From assembly GCA_016278615.1 (NCBI GenBank), contig JADQBM010000119.1:1-35607 (forward strand): a stretch of 35,607 nt of DNA. Direction: 5' to 3'. Shown in pieces: positions 1 through 7,178 of the stretch. The DNA is from Clostridia bacterium (lineage in GTDB: Bacteria > Bacillota > Clostridia > Peptostreptococcales > JAAYPU01). The translations under genes and the position numbers were made by a program. Within the stretch, counting starts at the first letter, position 1. Each line of letters begins with the position of its first letter. Below the pieces are notes generated by a model, which worked only from the letters and a program-made list of their open reading frames with translations, ran no database searches and was not told the DNA's origin.

Positions 1-57
1 AGAGTTTCGGTATGAGACCTGCACATCAAATCAAAGATTTGAGCTAGGGCTTCAAGA
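1..57 (-). repeat. Dispersed repeat, inverted relative of the right-edge tandem repeat
   Basis: Read on the minus strand, this edge begins GAAGCCCTAG and contains CAGGTCTCATAC, the same order and spacing as the tandem units at 35456-35607. Between these two blocks lies a small AAATC-loop-GATTT hairpin, also present in the right-edge units with different flanking bases. No coding potential is visible. The element is cut by the window edge, so its full size is unknown. Confidence 0.65.
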
Positions 58-118
58 ATTAACAATTAGAATTAATGAGGATTTTGCTTTTGCAAAATCT
101 TCTTTAAGTAAAGGCTCT
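58..118. repeat. Hairpin-core repeat element (GATTTTG/CAAAATC family)
   Basis: A perfect 8-bp hairpin, GATTTTGC-TTTT-GCAAAATC, sits at 80-99. It is preceded by degenerate AATTAATG-type units and followed by TTCTTTAAG. The core matches seven other intergenic hairpins in the window, but the flanking heptad arrays are degraded here. The stretch 119-248 leading to the first gene is AT-rich and shows no feature I can support. Confidence 0.55.
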
Positions 119-248
119 CTTTGTAAAAGATAATAAACAAATGGATAAATTAAATGTACATATGTAACATTGGATTGTTTATGATAGAATAAATAGTGAG
201 TCTTCGATATATTTGTTCTTGTTTTGCTGATAAGATTAGGAGTAAGAT

Positions 249-722
249 ATGGATCAATTACTAAAGGTAAAAAAAAGCATAGCGGAGTTGCCTTTCTCAC
301 TTAAAATATATGAGTTTGAAGAAGGCACCACAAAGACTTCGGAAATGGCAGCTGAACAGCTTGGTGTGACTGCTGCACAGATTGCTAAAACCATGTTGTT
401 TATCTGCGGCGACAGGCCTATTCTTGTGGTAACCTGTGGCGATATGAAAGTTAAACAAGGTCAGCTAAAAAGAGAAGCAGGTTTCAAACCAAGGTTTGCA
501 ACTTTTGATGAATGTAAAGAGATAACTGGATATGAGCCGGGAGGGGTTTGCCCTTTTGCTTTGAAAACTGAAATAGAGATATTTTTAGATAAAAGCATTG
601 AGCGATTTACCAAAGTATATGCAGCTGCAGGAACCGCCAATACAGCAGTACCATTGAATATGGAGCAACTTCTTTATATAACAAATGGAAAAGTTGTTGA
701 CATTTGTGATTTGAAACTTTAA
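249..722 (+). CDS. YbaK/EbsC-family aminoacyl-tRNA deacylase-like protein
   Basis: The 157-residue protein is the usual length for the single-domain YbaK/EbsC family, relatives of the ProRS editing domain that hydrolyse mischarged tRNA, for example Cys-tRNA(Pro). Visible family features are the N-terminal TSEMAAEQLGV segment followed by QIAKTMLF, the central MKVKQGQLKREAGFK stretch with the conserved lysine, GYEPGGVCPFAL, and the late AAAGTANTAVPL segment. The last two are the characteristic G-x-P-F and G-x-x-x-x-x-V/L substrate-pocket signatures. The start ATG is preceded by AGGAG with short spacing. It appears monocistronic: the next gene follows 59 bp later with its own RBS. Substrate specificity cannot be read from the sequence. 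Confidence 0.88.
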   Translation: MDQLLKVKKSIAELPFSLKIYEFEEGTTKTSEMAAEQLGVTAAQIAKTMLFICGDRPILVVTCGDMKVKQGQLKREAGFKPRFATFDECKEITGYEPGGVCPFALKTEIEIFLDKSIERFTKVYAAAGTANTAVPLNMEQLLYITNGKVVDICDLKL

Positions 723-781
723 CTTAAACTGCACTTTAGGGGCTATTTAAACTTAGTATTTAATTAGAGGGAGCGTGTATC

Positions 782-2158
782 ATGATAAAGTATGATGTAA
801 TCATAATTGGAGCAGGTGCTAGCGGCGTATTTATGTCTTATGAAATGACTAAGCTTAAAAACAATGCTAAGGTTTTAATGATTGAAAAGGGAAATGCACT
901 TTCTGAAAGGGTTTGTCCGATAGATGGCAAAAAGATTAAAGAATGTATTTCTTGTAAAACATGCAATATTATGAATGGATACGGAGGCGCAGGAACCCTC
1001 TCAGATGGGAAATATAATATTACTACCCAATTTGGAGGCGATCTTCATAGATATCTTGGTGAAGACATGGCAAATGAACTCATGTATTATGTAGATGAAA
1101 TACTATGCCAAATGGGGGGGAGTGATGCAAAGCTTTATTCCACTACTAATTCGAATTTAAAAACGGTTGCGTTAAGACACGACCTTCATTTACTGGATGC
1201 AAAAGTAAGACATCTGGGCACAGATCGAAATATAAAAATTTTATCAAAGATTTATGATTATATTAAAGATAGAATTGATATGATATTTAATGCGGAAGTT
1301 AAGGATATTCAAAACTTGGAAAAGGGTTTTTGCGTCATCACTGAAAATGAAACTTATTATTGTGAAGATTTAGTTTTAGCCACGGGAAGGTCAGGGTCCA
1401 AATGGATTTCTCAAATATGTAATAAGTTTGGAATAGAAACTGAAAGTAACAGAGTGGATATCGGCGTAAGAGTGGAACTTCCTGCTGCAATATTTGAACA
1501 CATAACCAGTGAAGTATATGAAAGTAAAATTGTTTACAAAACTGAAAAATACAATGATATGGTTAGAACATTCTGCATGAATCCTTATGGAGAAGTGGTC
1601 ACGGAAAACACCAATGGTATTATCACAGTCAATGGACATAGTTATTCTGATCCCAAATTACGTACAGAAAATACCAATTTTGCACTCTTAGTATCCAATA
1701 AATTTACGGAACCTTTTAAGGACAGCAATGAATATGGAGAATCCATTGCACGGCTGAGTAATATGTTAGGCGGAGGTGTGCTCCTTCAAAGATTTGGAGA
1801 CTTGGTCAAAGGAAGAAGAAGTAGCCAACGTAGGATGGAAAAATGCTTTACAAGACCAACCCTAAAAGCGGTTCCAGGAGATCTGAGCCTTGTTATCCCC
1901 AAAAGGCAGCTGGACAATATAATAGAAATGATTTATGCACTGGATAAGATTGCTCCGGGAATTGCAAATGAAGATACTTTGCTTTATGGTGTTGAAGTGA
2001 AATTTTACAATTCAAAAGTAGAAGTCAATGATGATTTGCAAACCAACTTAAAGGGGATGTATGTTCTAGGAGATGGCTCTGGAGTGACCCATTCCCTTTC
2101 TCAAGCATCTGCAAGCGGTGTGTATGTAGGCAGGATATTGGCAGAAAAGTATCAATAG
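782..2158 (+). CDS. COG2509-type FAD-dependent dehydrogenase (uncharacterised)
   Basis: The 458-residue protein has an N-terminal dinucleotide-binding fold (DVIIIGAGASG, residues 5-15), a cysteine-rich segment CPIDGKKIKECISCKTC (about 45-61), then GYGGAGTLSDGK, an ATGRSG second nucleotide-contact motif (about 200) and a C-terminal GDGSGVTHSLSQASASG FAD-binding segment. This order is typical of the uncharacterised FAD-dependent dehydrogenases of COG2509, and the length is normal. The cysteine cluster could bind metal or be redox active, but that is inference. GAGGGA lies 9-10 bp before the ATG. No neighbour in the same operon points to a substrate, so the reaction is unknown. Confidence 0.85.
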   Translation: MIKYDVIIIGAGASGVFMSYEMTKLKNNAKVLMIEKGNALSERVCPIDGKKIKECISCKTCNIMNGYGGAGTLSDGKYNITTQFGGDLHRYLGEDMANELMYYVDEILCQMGGSDAKLYSTTNSNLKTVALRHDLHLLDAKVRHLGTDRNIKILSKIYDYIKDRIDMIFNAEVKDIQNLEKGFCVITENETYYCEDLVLATGRSGSKWISQICNKFGIETESNRVDIGVRVELPAAIFEHITSEVYESKIVYKTEKYNDMVRTFCMNPYGEVVTENTNGIITVNGHSYSDPKLRTENTNFALLVSNKFTEPFKDSNEYGESIARLSNMLGGGVLLQRFGDLVKGRRSSQRRMEKCFTRPTLKAVPGDLSLVIPKRQLDNIIEMIYALDKIAPGIANEDTLLYGVEVKFYNSKVEVNDDLQTNLKGMYVLGDGSGVTHSLSQASASGVYVGRILAEKYQ

Positions 2159-2184
2159 GAAAACTGAAGTTTAAATATTAAGTG

Positions 2185-2240
2185 CAAGTGTAAGTGATAT
2201 AGGGTCGGGTCCCTGTGCCCGACCGCTTGAAGTGTAAGTA
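2185..2240. repeat. GC-rich hairpin flanked by AAGTGTAAGTG units
   Basis: GGTCGGG (2203-2209) pairs perfectly with CCCGACC (2218-2224) across an 8-nt loop. Left and right flanks hold short units of the type AAGTGCAAGTGTAAGTG and CTTGAAGTGTAAG, the reverse complement of the ACTTACACTTAA-type arrays seen before pyrC and carA. It lies between the flavoprotein stop and the tRNA promoter. There is no U-run, so it is not a standard terminator. The remainder of 2159-2377 is AT-rich and otherwise featureless. Confidence 0.5.
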
Positions 2241-2360
2241 TTGGAACTTACCTTAATTTGAAAGACTCATGAAATTTAATACTTAGTTTTTAACTTACCC
2301 TTACAAGAAGAATTTATTTAAGCTTAATACTTCAAAGTTTTACTTTTTAAATAAAAATGT

Positions 2361-2366
2361 TATAAT
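2361..2366 (+). promoter_or_regulatory. -10 element of the tRNA-Leu promoter
   Basis: TATAAT lies 11 bp upstream of the mature tRNA 5' end, a spacing that suits a tRNA promoter. No convincing -35 hexamer is present at 17 +/- 1 bp; the region is only T-rich. Confidence 0.5.
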
Positions 2367-2377
2367 ATATTTAAGAT

Positions 2378-2464
2378 GCGGGTGTGGCGGAATTGGCAGA
2401 CGCGCATGGTTCAGGTCCATGTGAAGTTTACTTCATGGGGGTTCAAGTCCCTTCATCCGCACCA
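2378..2464 (+). tRNA. tRNA-Leu, anticodon CAG
   Basis: This is an 87-nt class II tRNA with the 3' CCA encoded. The acceptor GCGGGTG pairs with CATCCGC with one G-T wobble. The D-arm contains GGCGGAATTGGCAGACGC, typical of bacterial leucine tRNAs. The anticodon stem CATGG/CCATG encloses the loop TTCAGGT, giving anticodon CAG for CUG codons. A variable arm (GTGAAGTTTACTTCAT) and the T-loop GTTCAAGTCC follow. The 3' end is duplicated downstream at 2659. Confidence 0.97.
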
Positions 2465-2743
2465 AATTAAAGTAGCCATCAGTTATATTGATGGCTACTT
2501 TAATTTGGTATAAAATATAGGGACGAAGAACCCGAGAGGGCGCTAAGCGTTAAGAAAAAGTGCTAAACGCACTTTTTTAGCTTGGCGTAGGAGACCGGTA
2601 CCGAAACCTTAGTTCGGTGGTCGACGTCAATAGTATGCGAGCAAAGCGAAGCAGACGGCAAGTCCCTTCATCCGCACCAAATTAAAGTAGCCATCAGTTA
2701 TTTCGATGGCTATTTTAATTTGATATGGAAATAGGGACGAAGA
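2444..2743. repeat. Imperfect direct repeat of the tRNA-Leu 3' end bracketing a structured insert
   Basis: Repeat A (2444-2529) covers the T-arm and acceptor end of tRNA-Leu, its hairpin and the tail GGGACGAAGA. Repeat B (2659-2743) repeats this with a few substitutions, including a 41-nt identical block starting CAAGTCCC. Between them (2530-2658) are a 9-bp hairpin AAAAAGTGC-TAAAC-GCACTTTTT with a T-run, and a second nested dyad ACCGAA/TTCGGT inside GACC/GGTC. No reading frame of note occurs in the insert. The arrangement resembles attL/attR left by integration at a tRNA gene, or a collapsed tRNA duplication. The rest of 2744-2830 is AT-rich with no feature. Confidence 0.75.
2463..2508 (+). 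terminator. Hairpin downstream of tRNA-Leu
   Basis: AAATTAAAGTAGCCATCA pairs with GATGGCTACTTTAATTT around a short AT loop, an exceptionally long dyad that begins at the tRNA CCA end. The distal arm ends in TTTAATTT rather than a pure T-run. It may act as terminator and 3'-processing signal. A diverged copy follows the duplicated tRNA end at 2676-2722. Confidence 0.7.
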
Positions 2744-2830
2744 TTTATTATTAATCTTCCTTTTTTTTAATTTTTGTAATTGAATAGAGTACATTTGGAT
2801 AAGATTAAAAAAATATTACATAAAAAATAC

Positions 2831-2882
2831 TTGACAAATTAAATGTAATTACATATAATTTAATTACAAAATTAAATGTAAT
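2831..2882 (+). promoter_or_regulatory. Consensus promoter overlapped by TGTAATTACA-type dyads
   Basis: TTGACA (2831-2836) and TATAAT (2854-2859) are separated by exactly 17 bp. The spacer contains the perfect palindrome TGTAATTACA (2844-2853). A second dyad ATTACA-N8-TGTAAT lies at 2863-2882, and ATTAAATGTAAT occurs as a direct repeat. A perfect promoter buried in operators suggests tight repression. The candidate repressor is the PaaX-like protein encoded in the same operon (inference). Confidence 0.75.
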
Positions 2883-2898
2883 GAATTAGGAGGTTATT

Positions 2899-3126
2899 AT
2901 GAAAAAGGAATTTAAAAACGAAAATTCTAAAAGTATAAGGGAGGAAGAAGAAAGAAGAGGGTTCAGGATTCATAGAACGGTTTACCTATGTGTTATTACG
3001 ATGTTAATACTTATTAACTTAACGGTATCACCTGAATTTTTGTGGTTTATTTTTCCCCTTGGGGGCATGGGTATCGGGCTAACTTTACACTATTATTTCG
3101 GTGTTAAAGGAGGCAGCTGGTCTTGA
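2899..3126 (+). CDS. Small 2TM-domain membrane protein
   Basis: This 75-residue protein has a charged N-terminus (about 1-24, rich in K/E/R) followed by two hydrophobic helices, about 29-43 and 48-66, separated by SPEFLW. The pattern HRTVYL-helix-loop-WFIFPLGGMGIG-LHYYFG matches the 2TM domain (PF13239), found alone or fused to signalling proteins. AGGAGG precedes the ATG by 7 bp. It is the first gene of a three-gene operon, 22 bp before the PaaX-like gene. No function is known for stand-alone members; a membrane partner for the downstream enzyme is possible. Confidence 0.8.
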   Translation: MKKEFKNENSKSIREEEERRGFRIHRTVYLCVITMLILINLTVSPEFLWFIFPLGGMGIGLTLHYYFGVKGGSWS

Positions 3127-3148
3127 ATAAAGAAAGGAGATAGGTATT

Positions 3149-3973
3149 ATGAAAATCACATTAAGAAAGAGAGATAGCGTCACTAGCAGTGTGCTATTTC
3201 TCTTTAATCTACTTGGAGAATACAAAAATGAATATTCCATTAATCTTAGCCACTTAATGGAATTCATGAAGTATTTTCATAAAAGTGAAGCATCTATTCG
3301 AACAGGACTTTCAAGAATGGTTAAAGCAAACATACTCATTAATAAAAGAGAGCATAATGAAATCATATACCAATTAACTGAAGAAGGAGTACAAAATATC
3401 CGTCAATGGAATAAAAGCTTAGCCAAATTTTATAAAAGATATGAGCTAAGGCAGGCAGATTGGAACCATCAATGGTGCTTTTTAACGATACTAGATTTCA
3501 ATAAATCTGAATATAACAATTTATTTATATTAGAAGAGCTTGAAGGGTGTGGGTTAAGGGAGGTTAACAATAATCTCTGGATTACCCCATACAACATTGA
3601 TGATGAAATATTGACTCTATTAAAGAATCATAAGTTCAACTATCTTAAAGGGTTAGGAACGTTTGAAACCAACATGAATTTAAACGACTTTCTTAGGGAT
3701 ACTTTTAACCTTGAAACAATACGTAGAAGGTACATTGAATTCATTAATAAAGTTAAAGAAATTAATAATCAGAGGAATGTCCCAAATGGGAATCTTTTAC
3801 CCATATTATTTGAGGTAGGGTGGGATTTCTACGATATCGTTACATCAGATGCGGTATTGCCAAAGGAATTAATGAAAGACTGGGAAGAAGATCAAGCTGT
3901 AAGAGAGATGAAAGCTGTTAGGTCTGAACTTTACAAGAAAATCAGCGATTTCTTTAAAGAGAATAATTTATAA
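3149..3973 (+). CDS. PaaX-like transcriptional regulator
   Basis: The 274-residue protein begins with a winged-helix domain (about residues 12-80) containing SEASIRTGLSRMVKANIL and YQLTEEG, which match the recognition helix and wing of PaaX, the phenylacetyl-CoA-responsive repressor family. The middle (about 105-175, WCFLTIL...LWITPYNID) resembles the central ferredoxin-like PaaX domain, and an all-alpha C-terminal domain follows. No phenylacetate genes are present, so the effector is unknown. An AGGAGATAGG RBS precedes the ATG. The stop codon overlaps the next start by 1 nt, indicating translational coupling. It is a plausible autoregulator of the dyad-rich promoter at 2831-2882. Confidence 0.82.
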   Translation: MKITLRKRDSVTSSVLFLFNLLGEYKNEYSINLSHLMEFMKYFHKSEASIRTGLSRMVKANILINKREHNEIIYQLTEEGVQNIRQWNKSLAKFYKRYELRQADWNHQWCFLTILDFNKSEYNNLFILEELEGCGLREVNNNLWITPYNIDDEILTLLKNHKFNYLKGLGTFETNMNLNDFLRDTFNLETIRRRYIEFINKVKEINNQRNVPNGNLLPILFEVGWDFYDIVTSDAVLPKELMKDWEEDQAVREMKAVRSELYKKISDFFKENNL

Positions 3974-4983
3974 TGGAAAGGAAAGTGTTATTTTTGAAAT
4001 TTCGAATATCTCCTGTATGGTGGCCACTGTTGGGAATAATATCTCCCGTTCTTATTCCTTGGCTCGTCATAAGAAACAAAAGATTTCGGAGAGTCCAAAT
4101 CGAAGCCGACAGAATAAATCACAAGAGAATAGAGGAATCACACCCCATCCAATTACCAGAAGCTGATTTTCTTGAATTGGATGTGTTAGTCGAATGGAAA
4201 GCCAATAAAGGGTTTATGGGGGATGCTGGTGTATCCTATCTATTCAAAACGGACTCAGGTTCCGTACTTTACGATATTGGTCATGGTCCTGAGAATGCAG
4301 TATTACTTCATAACGCCAAAAAATTGAACTTTAGCTTTGATGAAATCGATGCATTGATTATATCTCATTTACACAAGGATCATATGGGCGGATTAGAAGC
4401 CTCACGGAAGAAAAAGGTATTAATCCCGAAAGAATTAATGTCTTCAAAGATACTCCCCCTCTTTCTACCGGATGTAGCTGAAGCTGAGGGTTTCATTAGA
4501 GCAGTAGTAACAACACCTCAAGTATTAGGTTGTGGAATTGCCTCTACGGGGCCTTTAGCACGGAGTTTATTTATTCTCGGGCATACAGAAGAGCAAGCAT
4601 TGGTTATAAAATTAAAAAAGAAAGGCTTGGTAATTTTCACTGGATGTGGACATCCAACAATTGAAGTTATATTAAAAATGGTAAGAAAGATTTCCCACGA
4701 GCCAATTTATGCCATTGGAGGGGGACTGCACTTTCCAGTTGGAGAAGGGAGAGGAAATAAAGCCGGAGTTCAGTTTCAAACGATATTTGGTACAGGTAAA
4801 CCTCCTTGGGAGAAAGTTGCAATAGAAGATATGAATCGGACTATTGAAGCTATTAATATAGCAAACCCGAAAAAAGTTTATCTTTCTGCCCATGATAGTT
4901 CAGATTTTGCACTTGATTATTTGAAACAAAAGCTAAAGGCAGAAACCGTTGTTTTAAAAGCGGGAGAAACGTATCGTATTTAA
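3973..4983 (+). CDS. Membrane-anchored MBL-fold metallohydrolase (COG1237-like)
   Basis: The 336-residue protein has a hydrophobic N-terminal helix (about residues 13-33) and then a metallo-beta-lactamase fold. The metal-binding signature is SHLHKDHMGG, with His132, His134, Asp136 and His137. GCGHPT near residue 219 supplies a further histidine, and SAHDSS lies near the C-terminus. The arrangement resembles COG1237 proteins annotated as beta-ribofuranosylaminobenzene 5'-phosphate-related (dihydropterin) enzymes. That name should not be taken as a proven activity. Its ATG overlaps the paaX-like stop by 1 nt. The helix is probably a membrane anchor, since no cleavage site is evident. Confidence 0.82.
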   Translation: MERKVLFLKFRISPVWWPLLGIISPVLIPWLVIRNKRFRRVQIEADRINHKRIEESHPIQLPEADFLELDVLVEWKANKGFMGDAGVSYLFKTDSGSVLYDIGHGPENAVLLHNAKKLNFSFDEIDALIISHLHKDHMGGLEASRKKKVLIPKELMSSKILPLFLPDVAEAEGFIRAVVTTPQVLGCGIASTGPLARSLFILGHTEEQALVIKLKKKGLVIFTGCGHPTIEVILKMVRKISHEPIYAIGGGLHFPVGEGRGNKAGVQFQTIFGTGKPPWEKVAIEDMNRTIEAINIANPKKVYLSAHDSSDFALDYLKQKLKAETVVLKAGETYRI

Positions 4984-4992
4984 AAGCTTTTC

Positions 4993-5156
4993 ATTCTCTT
5001 GCACACTCTGAATCTTTTCCCTGTAGAATATCTATTCCATGCTCTATGCTTGTCAAGATGTATGCTAACACTTCTTTTATAGCTTTTAGAGCTCCCTGGC
5101 ATATTCACAATAAGTGCTTTCCCTCTGATGCCGGCTTCTCCACGAGAGAGCAACAA
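4993..5156 (-). pseudogene. Frameshifted duplicate of the 3' end of mog
   Basis: On the minus strand this stretch is homologous to the last ~50 codons of the intact mog gene at 7179-7673. Homology starts in the LSRGEAGIRGKALIVNMPGS segment and runs to the C-terminal CAR. A 57-bp block (about 5091-5147) is identical to 7278-7334, while the rest is roughly three-quarters identical by eye. After the AGC-TCT-AAAA position the fragment has one extra A relative to mog, shifting the frame. There is no start codon or 5' half. It lies 10 bp after the MBL gene stop. 5157-5226 may hold further degraded homology (TGATTTGAAGAAAAT). Confidence 0.85.
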
Positions 5157-5226
5157 GCTATTTTCTCAGTTCCTTCGTTGATTTGAAGAAAATCGGATAG
5201 AATCTGTCAAGATAGTAAAAGTATTA

Positions 5227-5256
5227 TTGCGATAGTAAGACGAATTATGTTATAAT
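5227..5256 (+). promoter_or_regulatory. Promoter of the riboswitch-controlled SLH gene
   Basis: A -10 TATAAT at 5251-5256 is preceded by TTGCGA at 5227-5232 with an 18-bp spacer. It lies about 40 bp before the riboswitch aptamer, as expected for its transcription start. Confidence 0.6.
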
Positions 5257-5292
5257 TTCAAAAAATGAATAATAATATAAAGCTTCTAAATA

Positions 5293-5385
5293 TTAACTTA
5301 TAAAGGCAAACTTATCGAAAGATAAGGACGCAAAGCTATGGATCTACGGATCTTTGATCTAGGATTGCCAGGCTGCTGATTTAAT
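5293..5385 (+). ncRNA. Cyclic di-GMP-I (GEMM-I) riboswitch
   Basis: The conserved aptamer core is present in order: GGCAAAC, the hairpin CTTATCGAAAGATAAG with its GAAA tetraloop, GGACGCAAAGC, then the second arm GGATCTA...TAGGATTGCC. The tetraloop and GGACGCAAAGC are diagnostic of GEMM-I. P1 is AT-rich and poorly defined. GCTGCT at 5372-5377, at the aptamer 3' edge, is complementary to AGCAGC (5408-5413), the 5' arm of the terminator that follows. Aptamer folding and termination may therefore be mutually exclusive. The gene controlled encodes an S-layer-homology surface protein. Confidence 0.9.
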
Positions 5386-5404
5386 TATTTGAATATTATA
5401 ATTT

Positions 5405-5433
5405 AAAAGCAGCTATTTATTAGCTGCTTTTGT
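5405..5433 (+). terminator. Riboswitch expression-platform terminator
   Basis: AAAAGCAGC (5405-5413) pairs with GCTGCTTTT across TATTTATTA, ending in a T-tract. It lies between the c-di-GMP aptamer and the SLH gene, so it is probably the regulated terminator of the leader. Confidence 0.8.
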
Positions 5434-5516
5434 TATTGAAACATGTTTTAATATCAAGAATTAATATTTAACTTTAGTCATTATTTATAAACACTAAGAG
5501 AAGGAGTAGATGAAAC

Positions 5517-7079
5517 ATGAAAAAAATGATCTTTATATCAATTTTATTTGTCTTTTTATTCAGTAGTATGGCATATGGTGAATATACAGAATATACAGAT
5601 TACGCAGAACAATTAAAAAGCATAGGAGTTTTTAAAGGAACTGAAAATGGATTTGAGCTTGAAAGAGAGGCGACGAGAGTAGAAGGTTTAATCATGTTTA
5701 TACGTTTGCTCGGACAAGAGAGTGAAGCGTTGGAACAAGATTGGAGTCATCCGTTTCAAGACGTGCCCGGGTGGGCAGATCAATACATAGGTTGGGCTTA
5801 TCAAAATGGATATACGAAAGGAATCAGTCAGACAAAGTTTGGAAGTGGAAATATTGATGCAAAATCATATATGACGTTTTTGTTAAGGGCATTGGGATAT
5901 GATGATTCAAATGGTGATTTTCAATGGGCGCAATCTCTTGAAAAAGGTGGAGAAATAGGGATAATCGAACAGTCAAAAGTTGAAGAACTTGAGAAAGAGA
6001 GATTCATTAGAGGTGATCTAGCATATCTTTCCTATTATACGTTAAATGTAGATTTAAAAGAAAGTGATGTAATGTTAAAAGAAAAGCTTCATATCAATCT
6101 GGATCATAATATTTCGAATAACGAAACAATTCAAGAAGATAATACAATAAATAACGAGCTCCAAATGGCAAATATATATTCCAATGCTGCTAATTTGGGA
6201 CGTATTATAAAAAAGGGAGATTATTTATATTTCAGAGATTCACAAAATGGATTGATAAAACACAACACAATAACAAATGAAAAAGAAACTATTTATAATG
6301 ACGGTGTTGTCAATAATATGAATTTGATCGACAACACGATCTATTTCAGAGACGAGGTTGGTATTTACTACATTGATCTTTCTACATATGAAACTGAATG
6401 TATTCATAAATTCAATTATGCTAACGTTCGACCACAGGCCGGTATGATGTTTATCACAGGAAATGAGATTTATTTCAAAGGCAGTACATTCGGAATAGAA
6501 AAAATGAACTTAGACGGTTCCAATCACAAAGTCTTATATTCAAGTGAAATAATGGATTTTGCAGTTTATGAAAATAAAATCTATTTTATAGATAAAAACC
6601 AGGATGCATTTTATTTTATGAATACAGATGGAACAGACAGAAAATTATTTACAGATATTGAACCGTGGTTTTACTCACGAGGCAGTGCAAATGATGGATG
6701 GATCTATTTTAGAGCGAAATCACCTAATCCGGAATACGCCGGGGCACTTTACAGAATAAAGCCGGATGGAAGTGGCATAGAATGTATCCTTGAAGATTGT
6801 GATTACTATAATTTTATTGAAGATAAAATTATTTTCGTAGTCGTTGACACTGTATATAAAAATAATATGCGATCAGAAACACACAAATTTTATACAAGTA
6901 ATCTCGATGGTACAAATGCTGATAAATTGATGGAAGGAAAAGGAAATGTGAATAATATTTGTGTTGTCGATGATAAAGGGATATTTTACGAAATGTGGGT
7001 TGACGATGATAAAGGAAATGATGGATTTTATTATTTAGATTTAGAAACGCTGAAAAATATAAACTTTGCAGAATATTAA
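5517..7079 (+). CDS. SLH-domain / DUF5050 surface protein
   Basis: The 520-residue exported protein has a signal peptide with hydrophobic core at about residues 4-17 and likely cleavage after SMAYG. Two S-layer-homology repeats follow (about 25-68, ending LEREATRVEGLIMFIRLLG, and about 75-127, FQDVPGWADQYIGWAYQNGYTKG...), with a weak third to about 165. Residues ~215-515 form repeated beta-strand units (YFRD, IYYIDLST, IYFKG, KMNLDGSN, FYFMNTDGTD, YRIKPDGSG, FYTSNLDGTN) typical of DUF5050, a propeller-like extracellular domain. The SLH repeats would anchor it to cell-wall polysaccharide. AGAAGGAG precedes the ATG. The leader carries a c-di-GMP-I riboswitch, so a role in surface attachment or the sessile state is likely; the ligand is unknown. 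Confidence 0.88.
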   Translation: MKKMIFISILFVFLFSSMAYGEYTEYTDYAEQLKSIGVFKGTENGFELEREATRVEGLIMFIRLLGQESEALEQDWSHPFQDVPGWADQYIGWAYQNGYTKGISQTKFGSGNIDAKSYMTFLLRALGYDDSNGDFQWAQSLEKGGEIGIIEQSKVEELEKERFIRGDLAYLSYYTLNVDLKESDVMLKEKLHINLDHNISNNETIQEDNTINNELQMANIYSNAANLGRIIKKGDYLYFRDSQNGLIKHNTITNEKETIYNDGVVNNMNLIDNTIYFRDEVGIYYIDLSTYETECIHKFNYANVRPQAGMMFITGNEIYFKGSTFGIEKMNLDGSNHKVLYSSEIMDFAVYENKIYFIDKNQDAFYFMNTDGTDRKLFTDIEPWFYSRGSANDGWIYFRAKSPNPEYAGALYRIKPDGSGIECILEDCDYYNFIEDKIIFVVVDTVYKNNMRSETHKFYTSNLDGTNADKLMEGKGNVNNICVVDDKGIFYEMWVDDDKGNDGFYYLDLETLKNINFAEY

Positions 7080-7113
7080 TTTTAATGCAACTAGACCACT
7101 GTCAGATTTTATT

Positions 7114-7146
7114 AAAAAACATTGGGTAAAACCAATGTTTTTTTCT
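7114..7146. terminator. Bidirectional intrinsic terminator
   Basis: AAAAAACATTGG and CCAATGTTTTTTT form a perfect stem around GTAAAA. A-tracts and T-tracts on both sides allow it to serve the SLH gene and the convergent mog gene, which ends at 7179. Confidence 0.85.
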
Positions 7147-7178
7147 TAAATCTTAAATTCTAAATCCTTAATCTAAAA

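Noticed and set aside
2659-2679. Possible second tRNA-Leu
   Set aside because: Only the T-arm 3' strand and acceptor 3' end are present; no D-arm or anticodon arm lies upstream, so it is a fragment.
2899-7079. Prophage or conjugative element
   Set aside because: No integrase, capsid, replication or transfer genes are seen; only the tRNA-end duplication and mog fragment hint at past recombination.
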